Shown: in pieces, positions 25,401-36,600 of the stretch | How the letters are laid out: every line of letters begins with the position of its first letter | Position numbering within the stretch: the first letter of the stretch is position 1 | Source of the DNA: Lumnitzera littorea | Lineage: Eukaryota; Streptophyta; Magnoliopsida; Myrtales; Combretaceae | Reading direction: 5' to 3' | DNA length: 64,000 nucleotides | Assembly: GCA_024138015.1 (NCBI GenBank) | Contig: JAMXBB010000010.1 | Coordinates: 47,008,103 to 47,072,102 of the forward strand | Notes under the pieces: generated by a model | Database searches by the model: none | The model's input: only the letters and a program-made list of their open reading frames with translations | Told to the model about the DNA's origin: nothing | Made by a program: the position numbers and the translations under genes

Positions 25401-27532
25401 ACTAACTTTAGTTTGAACAAAAAACAAGCTCATTTGACAACTTAAGCCCACTAAAGGGCCCAAGAAGTGGTTGTTAGCCTTAGGAATATAAATCAAAGTT
25501 TTAAATCTGATCTCGAGGAGTATTTTAAGCTTAGGATAAAATCTTAAGATTAAGCCCAAAGGATTCCTCAAGTTATCAAAAAGCCCATTTACCAAACAAG
25601 GCCCAAAAACACTCCAACACATGAGGAATGCTACTGTTCTGCCCCATGGACAGAATTGTATACCTCATTTCGAAAATTTAACCTTACCACATTGAGTACA
25701 CTCGAAAACGATGAAGATTGACTATAAGATCATAAAAATTGGATTTAAAACGAAAAAGTTATACGCGATTGAACTTTAGGTAAAAACCGGGAAAAATTTC
25801 GAAAACTAGTCAAAAGTATAAACTTAAGGAAAATTTACTTAGTTTCTTAAGTTTGTTTCAATTCCTTATAAAAATTATTTCAATGATCAGGGGACACTGT
25901 TTACGAAGACGACTTGCTTTCGAATTACTTTGACTGACCCATATGGCTGAATGAGTAAATTCCCGATGACTCTTTACTTGATTGTGCTTGTAGAAATAGA
26001 TGCACCTAAACTTATATATATGAATTTGGATGCTTGTGGGATATGAGAGATGCATGTGTATGAATTTGTAGATGAATGTGATGACTTGTTAAGTATATTT
26101 AATAAGGGGAATTGCTTGCATTATATATACATATGAATTGTATGGAATGAAATTGTCTGATCATCCTGAAAATCGAGTTAATCACTTATGCGAATAAGAA
26201 ATCAAAATGAATCATGCATACCCCATATAGCATACGGATAACACTGACTGCCACTTCACGCAGAAGATGGGAAGGGACTCACAGGAATACGAGTTTCCTG
26301 CAGGATTGGGCACTAGCTACGCCATCATATATATTGAGTCTCTGTCTTAAGCTGATGGGCTTACTAAGCGTCGGGAGATACCAACCGTTGGCGGGGGGCC
26401 GAGTCTTGTGGCTTTTGCTTAGGGCGTGTGTTTGTGGATTGCGGAGGCCACCATACCGCTACACTTGGGATTTTAAAAGATATGATTTGATTTTAGTAAA
26501 GGAAGTATACATATATATATAGTTTTGTTTTGGCATGAGCACGATAGTGTAAATGAAATAAAACCCAAGGTCTAGAACCCAGATTTTGGTTGGGGTCGGT
26601 TAACTATCTCCAAACCCCGACTTCAGGGGGTGTAATTCTGAGTCGTATGTAGTTCTTAGGTCACTGCATGCGTTGTTTGGCATACTGGTTGTTCGGCATA
26701 CTGGTTGTTCATGCATTCATATGATTGTACATATAATAAATTTCTGCTATATGGTACTGACGAGGGCATTTATCTCACCAAGCGTAAGCTTATACCCCTA
26801 TAGATTTTTGTTGATGCAGGAGAACCTCTTCATCAATCCGGGCCGAGGCATGCCCGTGGTAAGTCTCGTGTAGAGACGGGTCGGAGCGATCAGAGAGCGA
26901 AGAGAACATTTTGTAATAGATTATAGATATTTAGATACTTTTATGTTTCTATGCATAACTCAAATTTTATGCAATTCCGTTATGAACTACATTTGTTTGT
27001 AATATTGTTTTGGTGTGGGTCTCACGAGCCTACACAATTAGTTAAATTATAATATAGAAGAAATTTTAGTTAAATTGCTCTATATTACTAGTCTATGGAC
27101 CTAATGGTAACGTAGAGTGGAAGAAGTCTTGTGTGTCGTATGAAAGGCCTATGATCAGTAAGGGGGTTAATAATAGACCTTTATACGGTACATGGCGACT
27201 TATCACGACAATGATACTATTGGGTCGTTATAATTTCTCTAACTCAAACTACGAAAATACAGTCTTTTGGAGAATCATAGCCATAATGATGGTTGGGATC
27301 TAATCTAATCTTCTGTTCTTTCTCTTCAAAATTAGAGTTAAAAAATGAGTGAGGATCTTGAATGTGAATTTCATCCAAACTTCATATCTCATTCATTTTA
27401 ACTCTAAACTCACTTATCAAGACCTAAAATTAAAATATAAATAGATTAAGCATGGAATTTGTTCAAAACACCCAAAATTTCTTAGAGCATCATAAAAACT
27501 ACTAAATAATCAGTGTCATTTAGCACTTATCA
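22478..27532 (-). mobile_element. LTR, family D, split by LTR A2
   Basis: On the minus strand this begins TGATAAGTGCTAAATGAC at 27,532 and ends ACTAAATGCACTTGCCA at 22,478. These are short inverted termini with TG and CA, typical of Athila/Tat-like plant gypsy LTRs (family from memory). The two parts, 27,238-27,532 and 22,478-23,406, join to about 1.2 kb once the 3.8-kb family-A LTR and one 5-bp duplication are removed. Flanks do not show a matching 5-bp duplication, and no primer-binding site or polypurine tract is seen beside it, so solo versus truncated is undecided. Confidence 0.6.
23407..27232 (+). mobile_element. Solo LTR, family A copy 2 (inverted relative to copy 1)
   Basis: Reverse-oriented near-copy of 3,242-7,043. 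It starts TGTAAACCCTACTTTTAG and ends GGGTCGTTATA. Flanks ACTTC (23,402-23,406) and ATTTC (27,233-27,237) are a 5-bp target duplication with one mismatch. Small copy-specific tandem duplications are visible near 24,221-24,250, 24,408-24,440 and 26,680-26,710. It is nested inside LTR D. Short reading frames inside (for example 23,834-24,094 and 25,374-25,622) recur in copy 1 only because the DNA is repeated. Confidence 0.82.
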
Positions 27533-28628
27533 GTCACCTCATAACTATTTAAGTAACAAACTCAATTTCTAAATAAAACTGGAAATATACTAGATGAGAC
27601 ATTGAATTAACAAAAGACCACCACTTTATGTGCAAATAGGCTTAAAGGTCCTTGCAACGCGGAACTAACTAACGTGGAGAGTGTTGCTCATCTTAGGGTT
27701 AGAGTCCATGCTGTTATTTTGGGTTTTATTTGAGTGCTGGCTCTAGAAAGGAGGCTGATGCTTAGAATTCATGTAATGATTTGGATGACCTAAGAACCAG
27801 TGGAGGAGCAAAATCCCCAACTCTCGTTAAGGAAGGGTTTAAAACTTTAACTTTGTGTTGGTTATTATAGAAGACTGCATGCATTGCTGCATTACACGTA
27901 GCTATCTAGGCATAACATAAGGGTAATAACTTGTTTCAACTTGTATGTACATAGCTTACCCCTCTAGAGTTTTATACATATAGGTTTCTTCTACCACAAT
28001 GTTACAAGGAGAGTCCTTAGTGAATCCCTTATTTATGAACGTTAGGCCTAGGATGTTTGTAAGGAGAGTTTAGATCGCTACGCTATTGGGATTACCTTTT
28101 CGTTTATGCGATTTGTTACTTTTGTGGATTTATGATAGCTGAAATTATGTATTAGAGACCTAAAGTTATTATGAAGTTTCAGTAATTTACTTGTATAAGT
28201 TTGACTTTTGTTATAATGGTTTATAGTTTAGATGCCTCATGATTGGTCAACAAGGTTTAAGACACCATGGATAGAGTCCTTTCTGGCTGGAAATACTCAG
28301 CGAGTAGTCATCATGACTAGGATCCCTGCAGGGTGTGACATTTATAATTTCGAGTTGTTGCTGGGTCATTTCATTTGACTAAATCAAAAAATATGTTGAA
28401 TGAAAATGAATTGGGAGAAAAATAGACTTTTTGCTTTGAGGTTTCACTGGATTCAAACAATAAAATCTAGAGTTGTTTGATTCTCCATATGAAATTTCAA
28501 ATATCTTGGCAATCACCCGCAAATTTTGCGGGAGTCAGTAAAATATAAGACAATTCGAACGTTATTGATTTTAATTTTTTATCACTTGTACAATTCATTT
28601 GAATGGGCTCAGAAGAAATAAGTGATAA
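27533..28628. other. Intergenic region 3' of the intact laccase
   Basis: No gene. The text around 28,270-28,342 ends CAGGGTGTGACA and resembles the right end of a gypsy-type LTR, but no left end was found. From about 28,440 to 28,628 the sequence matches the region 3' of the second laccase (48,300-48,502), including a CCCGCAA-TTTTGC-GGA motif, so the laccase 3' UTR was duplicated with the gene. Confidence 0.45.
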
Positions 28629-30953
28629 TTAACACTGTGGGAGATCACTAGGTGGGGGCAACATTGATTGATCTGGTCCAGGTCCATCTTCAACTAGAAA
28701 AGCAGTTTTCAATCCCCAACCTGTATGGAGTTCTAAATGACAATGCATAAACCAAACACCTGGAAATGTCACAAATGAATGAAACATATTAGTTTTGTAA
28801 GCAAGAACAAAAAATACATATTAGGTTAGGATCAAAGTTAAAATCAATATACTAAGCATATATCAGTGCAACCTGTTATTTTATTTGGTATGAATTCCTA
28901 ATGAAACACGTTATAGTTAAGTTACCTGGATTATCAGCTCTAAATCGGATAGCTGTCCAACCACCCGTAGGAACTCCGACTGTATTCCTCTCTGTTGGAT
29001 CAACTAAGTTATAATTGGCAGGGTCCTTCACAGGATCAAAATTTCCTATCCCCGTCCCGACAACAAAGAAATTATAACCATGTAGATGGAACGGATGTGA
29101 TTCCACCGTTAGGAGATTGGTGTCTTGCAGAACGAGTTCAACCGTTGAATTAAAAGCAATCTTACTAATCCTTGTACCTTGCTTAGTCTTAAGGTTGGCA
29201 GTAAGCGGTGCATCAGTATAATTAAATGGAGTTGGGGGGCGATCGGGGAAATCAGCTGTGAAGACCCCAGACATATTGAAGTAGTGAGCTTGAAGGAGTG
29301 CGATTTGCGGCATTGAAAATGAAATATTGTTCAAGGAAGCAAGTAGTCTAGTCCCATTGACACAAGTAGGACAAGGGTTCATGGCTAGACCTACAGTGTA
29401 GAATAAATTCCTATCAACTTTTAAGGGAACGTTGCATGGAAACTGCCGTGATTTTAAACTTCTCAGGTTCTTATTGTAACTCAACGCAAATTCGGTGTCA
29501 TTAGGGGCTGGTAATTTAGGGAGAGTAGGGATAACCGTGTTTGGTATGCCTTTGTATTGTAGGATTGCTGTGGCTGTTTTGTTGTCAACAGCAAGTGGTG
29601 CATCCATGAAAGCCCTAGTGGCCATGAAATATCTCCCCGGCGCTTGATTGGCCTTGACTAAGACATTTGTGGTTTGACCAGGAGCAATTAGTATGGATTG
29701 AGTTGAGAATGGTTTTGTGTACACCGCGTCAACCTCCACCACCGTCATGTTGTGACCGGCAATGGAGAGAAAAAGCTCATCATTGAGGGCAGCATTGACG
29801 ATTCTTAGGAGATAAGTTTTTCCTGCTTCAGCTTCCATTGCATATGTATCTGAGATAAGTATGAAGAAAATAAAAATTAGCCGAATCTTGTTCGATAAGA
29901 AAACTTTATCCCATGAAGCAGTACTTCATAATCATAACTAGTTACCAAGAATTTACTCTTTGGGCTCTTTCTGTCTTCCCTATTTATAAAATCTAATTAA
30001 TAGTACATGTTACCTAGTCATATGGTTATATGCAGGTAGTTATAAATTTCAAACTCCACAATTATAAAAATGACATAAGTATGCAGTAATAATTATAATT
30101 GCATTAAACTTCCTTAATTAGAATTAAGAAATGATATTAGCTGTCAAATTTACTAATTAATTATCATTAGGAAATAAAGAATTTGGCTCATCTGAAGAAG
30201 GGAGAAAAAATAAATCGAACACTGATACGGATTATTCAGCTATATTTTTTCCAGGCATTTACGTAAAGTAAACATTGTCAAAATATATGATGTTGGATTG
30301 CTTACGCTTCTCGGAACAAGGAAAAAGAGGTCCAGGCTTTCCATTAATAGTGTGGGCATCGGACATATTTGGTGGCAATCCCAATTTGTTTCCTTGCTTC
30401 TCTACTTCTTCTACGTCAGCATTCCACCATTCACCTACATATCGCACATTATATAAATTCATACACGTCTTCGTCAATCTACACCATACCAAATTTGAGC
30501 TAATCCAACAAGTTTTAAGCTAAGTTTTAAAATATTTATTTATTTATTTTTCATTATTGTGAAAAGTATTCGAGCTCCCAGCAGTTATTTTATTTTCTTT
30601 AGAAATACGAATTCAATTTCTTAGCTCACCAAGCAGTATATTAAATTCGCTATCTGGTTGCGGGAATGGATATGGAGTTCCTTCTTTGGGCATGATCACT
30701 ATTGCACCATAGACCGTAGCTCTCAACCATAAAATATGAGCATGCCACCACAATGTTCCTCTTTGTCCAGTTACATTAAAGTTGTAAATGTAGCTGCTTC
30801 CAGTTTGGATCGGACATTGAGTTATATAAGCAGGTCCATCGGCCCAACCATTGCGATATTGCTTTAATCCATGCCTACAAAGACCACCCATGATAACTTA
30901 TTGCGTAGATCATTTTTTGAGCTCAACGTTAATATATTGTAAATCTTCTTCTT

Positions 30954-30984
<31 letters not shown>

Positions 30985-32267
30985 TTTTTCCCAATCGACT
31001 TTAGTGTCTATTTTTTACTATATTATTGCAACTTCAATAACTAATGGAGCAAAACGTTGCTCCAATCTTGACAACGTTATAAGAAAAGGAACGAATTTCA
31101 AAACCCAATTGAAGTGGCCGAATATTTTTGCAAAATAGTCTTTTATAATATATCCAATATTTAAGTTTTTTTGTTGATGCGGATGGTTAAATAGAAAATC
31201 TCAATGATGGTTTTTGATGTTTATAGTTTTTTTTTTTTTAAATAATTTCATTCCATTTTTTTTTTTTTTTTTTCATTAATTAACACGTTCATTTATAAGA
31301 AAATGAAAGATCGTTGGAGCTGGATATTGCTATCCTTTTCCCAACTTTAAGTCTAATCTTGTTTTTACTCGTAAGCAATTCTTCGTCCGCCTATGCTTGA
31401 AATATTATGACAAACTAGTTAGAAATATGTTTTTATTGTTATAAGAGAGAAAATCGTTATCGATTTCGTTTAAAAAGGAAACTATTCAGCATCATGATTT
31501 GTCAACTTCTTATATGTAATAAAACTTTTTAAAGCTTTACCAATGGATGGAGATGTTGTATTGGGCGTGGTTTGTCACATTGACTTGAACTGTATCCCCT
31601 TCCCTGGCATATATGGTTGGTCCTGGATACCTGCCGTTAACCGTCACAATTGGCTTTGCATGGCACAATCTGCTCACGTTCTTCACTTGAATCTAATTAA
31701 AGTCACCCAAAGAGAAAGAAAAAAATTCTGAAAAAATGAAATCCATAAATATATATAAACATAATACACATTAATATTTGAAGATATTTTTCGGATGTAC
31801 GTATAAAAAGTACGTTTTTCAATAGTATAATTTTGATTCTAAATATATGTAGATTCGTTTTTTTTTTAATTCCTAGTCACTCCATATTTGACCTTCTTGT
31901 AATTATTTATTGATGCGACCGTCTTGCACTGCCTCTTACCACTAGATGGTAATAGTTAGCAGGACCACTTTTAATTATGAATACACTATAGTATTTTTCT
32001 TTTTTTTTTTTCCATCCAATACACTATAGTATTTGACATATGCACTTCTGCAGTATTTAGAAGAAAAACTAAGACATTTTTCTCCACGAAATAATTACAC
32101 CCATTCTGTTACCAAAACTAAAGACAAAAGTAGCAGATTTCTGGCAACTTGCATGAAAATAAACTTACATCGAATTGGTACTGTTTAATGGCTGCATATG
32201 ATGGAGAAGTGAGAGCCCAGAAGGAACCTAGGAAAAGAAGGATTAATGTTAACCTCCTAGGAAACAT
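28629..32267 (-). CDS. Laccase (multicopper oxidase), intact, six exons
   Basis: Secreted blue copper oxidase (p-diphenol:O2 oxidoreductase) that oxidises monolignols or other phenolics in the cell wall. Exons on the minus strand: 32,267-32,169 (99 nt), 31,692-31,541 (152), 30,874-30,630 (245), 30,434-30,306 (129), 29,849-28,926 (924) and 28,759-28,629 (131). All introns are GT-AG, and exons 2-4 have the sizes usual for plant laccases. The product is 559 residues. A hydrophobic signal peptide covers about 1-25 (MFPRRLTLILLFLGSFWALT, then cleavage after SPSYA). Copper motifs are complete: HWHG at 83-86, HAH at 128-130, HPFHLHG at 460-466 and HCHLELHTGWGL at 522-533. There are many N-glycosylation sequons. 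Exon 5 carries a miR397-like site. By remembered sequence it is closest to the Arabidopsis LAC3/LAC13 group (inference); the substrate is not deducible. Confidence 0.96.
29780..29800 (-). promoter_or_regulatory. Predicted miR397 target site in the intact laccase mRNA
   Basis: The 21 bases lie in exon 5, in the segment coding VNAALNDE, where known plant laccase targets of miR397 are cut. Against miR397a as I remember it there is one mismatch (miRNA position 9) and two G:U pairs (positions 15 and 20); the seed is fully paired. Post-transcriptional repression is likely but not shown. The position-9 mismatch lies next to the cleavage site and may weaken slicing. Confidence 0.6.
30957..30989. repeat. 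Poly-T tract in laccase intron 2
   Basis: A run of more than 25 T on the plus strand (A on the gene strand) interrupted once by a C, near the acceptor side of intron 2. Length errors are likely in such runs. Confidence 0.85.
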
Positions 32268-32610
32268 TGTTCCAAAGAATGTGGTCAGCTTCTAACCCTA
32301 ATTGTTATTATTTCCAACAAGGTTTGAAGTTTAGTCTCTGTGGTGTATGGCTATGCGATATGAAAAATGCTGGAGGGTCTTTGATATATATATATATATA
32401 TATGGATTATTGGCGTATATGGAAGTTAGGGTATATGGTATTGTGGGTTTCTTTACTCTATCTGATTAGGTGTAGGAATTGAATAGTAGACTAAAATTTG
32501 TAGGGCAAACTTCTACGCAAAATATTGACAGGGATTTTTCTTCAATCCATTGACTGACGTGGAGGCTGAGCTTTCCAAACGGAGCAAAGAGGTTGAAGAT
32601 GCATCGAGCG
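32268..32610 (-). promoter_or_regulatory. Promoter of the intact laccase
   Basis: Reading on the minus strand toward the ATG, a TGACGT/W-box composite (ACGTCAGTCAA) lies at about 32,550-32,560. CCAATAAT and then a (TA)n TATA-like run follow at 32,383-32,404, about 115-140 bp before the ATG. The block 32,440-32,590 is strongly conserved with the second laccase (52,200-52,350), including CAAACTTCTA and AAAATATTGA motifs, which marks it as duplicated or constrained promoter. Factor binding is inference from motifs. Confidence 0.55.
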
Positions 32611-33252
32611 GTTTACGTCTTTAATATAACTATATCTACAACGGAAAAAAAGTGTATGAGTTGGTGAAAATTCTTGTCATGATTTACTTTTAACTGATTC
32701 GTCATTTACCTACCATGTCTAATAAACTGCCAAAAGGAGCCAGAAAGAAGATAAATTTATGCACATCAAACGAGGTTTAGCTTAGATAAACATAAGGTAA
32801 AACTGAAAACAAGATATTTGTACGATGTCCCCCTTTCTCTTCCCAACATCTGGTGCGGGGGGCGGGTGGGTGGGAAAGGAAGATATATATATGTAATGTG
32901 TTTTGGCTACAAGGAAAATGTTAAACACTTTGGGAGCTAATATAGCAGGCTAACATCTAATCAGAAACGTTTTATGATAACATAGCTTTTTTAATTATTC
33001 TAAAATATATTTACTCATCTAATTGTCCTCCAGGAGTTCCGTTGTGTATTGTTCCATTAACGTTACCTCACATCTTGGACTAGTCCTTACTTACAATAAT
33101 TTTTTTTCCCAGTTTGTAATATCAGTATCACTTATGAAGTCCGACTAACCCAAGAAAATAGTAACCACAAACTTTCCCAAATATAAATAGATAAAGCCTA
33201 AGGGCTTTAAATTCTTTGCCCTTTTTTTTTTTTTTTTGGTCATGTAGATATA

Positions 33253-33372
33253 GTTTAATAAGTGAAAAACACATCTGCTCTGAGAGGTACTATCGGCCAA
33301 TCATAAACCCAGGTGCATCCCAAACTTTATCTTAAAGAAAGGGAATAGCTTTTAGGATGATCGCACTCTCAA
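33253..33372. repeat. Block shared with 59,050-59,165
   Basis: About 115 bases sharing the ordered motifs AAACACA, CTG-CCTGAGA/CTCTGAGA, GGCCA, ACTTTATCTTAAAGAA, TAGCTTTT and GATCGCA/GATCACA with 59,050-59,165, in the same orientation. It lies about 1 kb upstream of the first laccase ATG and 7 kb upstream of the second, so it is probably part of the original tandem duplication, later pushed apart. Confidence 0.55.
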
Positions 33373-33770
33373 CAATTTCTGTCAATATTTATATAGAAAA
33401 CTAAATTACAAAATGTAAAAGAACAGTTTCTTTATTGCTTGCTCAATGCTCATGGGCATGTCTCAATTGGTCAAACGTCAGTCTCAATTGGGGCATTTTT
33501 TCTGAGAGAGACCTGATGATGATGATCCATACACCTTTAGAATCTAAACTTTTAATACAATAATAAAAATTGCAAGCGACGCTGTGTTTGCCTCTTTGTC
33601 ATTTCCGATCCACTTATTTTATATCACTTGCATTAATTTTACGTTTAAATTTGTATTTATGTATTTTCATGATCCTTCTTCTTTTATAATCTCAATGTCA
33701 AGGACTTGGATTCTCTAAAATTATCTTTTTTAAAGTTTTCTAAAGTTATCCTTTAAAATACTGCAATATA

Positions 33771-33863
33771 TAATCAATAGTTGAAATTATAATAAAAAAG
33801 ATAATGTAAGAATAATATCATAAGATATTTAAAAATTTAAATAATTTTAACCATTGATTTTGT
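33771..33863. repeat. Short foldback (AATCAAT-RGTTRAAATTAT arms)
   Basis: AATCAATAGTTGAAATTAT at the left recurs as an imperfect inverted copy (AATCAATGGTTAAAATTAT) at the right, around 55 bases of AT-rich spacer. It fits a small MITE remnant. No target duplication was assigned. Confidence 0.5.
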
Positions 33864-34008
33864 GACTTTATCTAAAGTACTTTATAGACCCACCATCTAA
33901 CATTAGGGAGGCATGGCTTTCCGTAATCCACTATTTTTAAATTAAAAAAAAAAAATCTTGTGAAAGTTGCAATCCAGTAAATGTATAGTTCATGCAATAA
34001 TGTAAGGT

Positions 34009-34157
34009 GGAGAAAATTTTTATTAGATATTATATGCTACATATTATATACAAGTAATGTGTAAATACAAATAAAAATTTTGATATATGCACTATGTACA
34101 AAAAATGTGTGTGCATACATGTAACATATAATATCCAATAAATCTTTTTTCTCTAGG
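34009..34157. mobile_element. Small palindromic MITE-like element
   Basis: The left arm GGAGAAAATTTTTATTAG, continuing ATATTATATGCTACAT, is matched in inverted form at the right (AGAGAAAAAAGATTTATTGG, continuing ATATTATATGTTACAT). Arms are about 35-40 bases and total length about 150. No coding. It sits just left of the family-B retrotransposon. Confidence 0.6.
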
Positions 34158-34414
34158 GTGAGTAACGGAAGTCACATTTTTTTTCTTAAGGAAAATGGGA
34201 ACTAAGTACTAGAATATATTGGTCCTAATCCAATCTAAGCTAGTTGACTGAAGTTTCAAGGATTAATTAATTAAACCAATCCTAGAATTAATCCAAAAGT
34301 CTCTAGCAAAACTACCGATGGAATACTTTATTGACAAAGCATGGGGTTATGTGTGTCAATACTTTAAATTACTGGTTTTCATATATCCAAATTATAATTG
34401 AGGGTATTTACATA

Positions 34415-36578
34415 TGTAATGTCCTAGAACTCAAGTTGCCACAAATCGAAAAGAATTATAATAAGACTTAACAAAAAAAAAATACTAGGAAAAACACATA
34501 CAATAAAAATTCTTTGTTATTGTTGGAAAAAAAGTAGAAGTCCTATTTATTTGCATGTGTTCCTAATCGTCAATTACAAGTCAAGCATAGTAAACAACTA
34601 AAATTTTCAAAATATTTTTGTAATAATATCTAAATATCCTTATGAATTTAATTCCTAATTTGAAGTCATATTTTCTTCTTAATAAAATAGTTATTTCTTA
34701 AATAATAATTATTAGGTAAACAAGACTAAATATTTGATTTATCAAAATCTTCTTAGGTCATTCTTTAAGTAATAAACGTAGTTGTCTCTCTTCCCATCCC
34801 AAATGCATCAACAAGTATCTCCACTGCTTAATCTTTTTGTCCATCAACATATTTCCTACATTTGAAAAATATAAAGAGTGAGTTGAATCTTAGTACGTAG
34901 TACACATACATACGTACATGAACAAGCAATACATAATTACATACATTTGAATGCAAAATAAGTAAATAACAGAATTACTTTGATTATCTTTACTTTTAGG
35001 CTAATCACACAACTCATCATAGCGATACTCATAACCCTAGCACATTACCATTCATATCATAACCTAGTGTTTAGGTATGTCTCTTTGAGCCAATTTCTAA
35101 CTTAATGTTAGACATGTCTCTTCGAGCCCTTTAATAACAATTTAGATCTAATTTAGATCATTTCATGTAAGACTCTACTAAGTATAACACATTACGTTAA
35201 TTAGTAAGGTTACCCTAAGGGATTTGCTACTCTAGATCCTTAGGAAGAGCTTAGTATTTTAGTAAGTAGTGGTTATTAAAACCAAATGTTTAGTTAATTA
35301 ATTTGAACATATATAAATATAAATTTTAACCCAGTAACCATATACAATAAACAAGTGTCACGTACTTGGAAATGCTGAAAGAACATGATCATAATTAGCT
35401 TTAAAAGAGTAATTCGTAAAGAAAATGAAAGATAAAACCACTTTAGTAAGATTTTACGTCTTATAGGCTTTCTAAAAGTCCAAGATAAGAATTCTAGGTT
35501 AGAAACAACTAAAATAAAGTTAAGAAAATGAAATAAAACAACTAGAGGAATTATGATTAGGAATCACGTTTGTAATCCTTTGTTATTACAAAGCAACAAG
35601 TTTACACCATGGAATCAATGCCAAGAACCTTGATCGTGATCCTCTTAACCACTTGATTTCTTTAATTCCATGCACATTTTCACCACAACAAGTTAGTAAG
35701 GATCGATGTTAAGATCAAATTCGTGATTGTTGACTATGATCTAGCTACTTCAAAATTCTTTCTCCTTTTTCACCAATAATACATCATCTAACCTTTGATT
35801 GATCCGAATTCCCAAATCAATCTCACTTTAACAATACCATAATCCCCATTTGCTTATCAAAACTTGCATCAAAACATTTCTAAGACATATTCAAATCCAT
35901 AAATCTTACAAAAGAAAAAGATTGCAATTGAAGGAATACATTACCTTAACACTTGATGAAACCTTAGCGTGATCATTTGTGTTTCCTTAACTAATTACTA
36001 CACAAACTTAAAAGGTCACCACAAATGATTTAGAGTCGACATAAAAACTTCTATTCCAAAGTGTTACAACAACTTACCTGTGTTCTTATGTCAGATACGA
36101 GAGATTTCACATGTTGCCTTCCATTTGAATGTTTTACCTTTATAGACTAACATATAATACATTATATCATGATAGAAATCCATTAAATATCATCGAAACA
36201 TTGCTTATCGATAAATCCTCCTCTAAAATATGACTTACAAAACATTCTCTAATTGAAAGTTTCTTTTTCCTTGCATTAACAAAGTATGGATCTATTGGAA
36301 ACGTATAACAACACCTTAAACTGAAGGAAGTAATAAGTTTCACAATTACCGTTGATGCATAGAGCTTAAGGTTAGGGAGTCCAAAGCTCTTCCTAAAGGG
36401 ACAAAATCCTAGGTGAAAATAAGTTTGAAGCTAAAGTTTCATGCATTTGATGGTTTTTAAAGGTTGACAAACTTTTCTAAAAATACCCTCACTTGATAAT
36501 TTTTTAAAGACTAATATGCCCCCACTCAAAATAAATCCTTCTCTATATTTTATGCCTTTATACTTCTAGGGTATTACA
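34415..36578 (-). mobile_element. 3' LTR of non-autonomous LTR retrotransposon, family B
   Basis: Plus-strand ends are TGTAATGTCC and GGGTATTACA; in the element's minus sense it runs TGTAATACCC to GGACATTACA. It aligns over most of its 2.16 kb with 40,526-42,200 plus 46,490-46,851, with about four of five bases matching by eye, so the insertion is old. A polypurine tract abuts its right side, which proves the minus orientation. The left flank ACATA (34,410-34,414) pairs with AAATA at 46,852-46,856 as a 5-bp target duplication with one mismatch. Confidence 0.8.
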
Positions 36579-36600
36579 TCCCCTCCCCCCTTTCTTTAAG
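36579..36600 (-). other. Polypurine tract of family-B element
   Basis: On the minus strand this reads AAAGAAAGGGGGGAGGGGA directly followed by the LTR start TGTAATACCC. This is the plus-strand priming site for reverse transcription and sets the element's orientation. Confidence 0.85.

Larger units (their letters stand above)
32620..34000. other. Intergenic region upstream of the intact laccase
   Basis: No gene. It contains a (G)n(GGGT)n patch near 32,855-32,880, a poly-T run near 33,221-33,238, a block at 33,253-33,372 that recurs near 59,050-59,165, and a foldback at 33,771-33,863. Confidence 0.45.
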
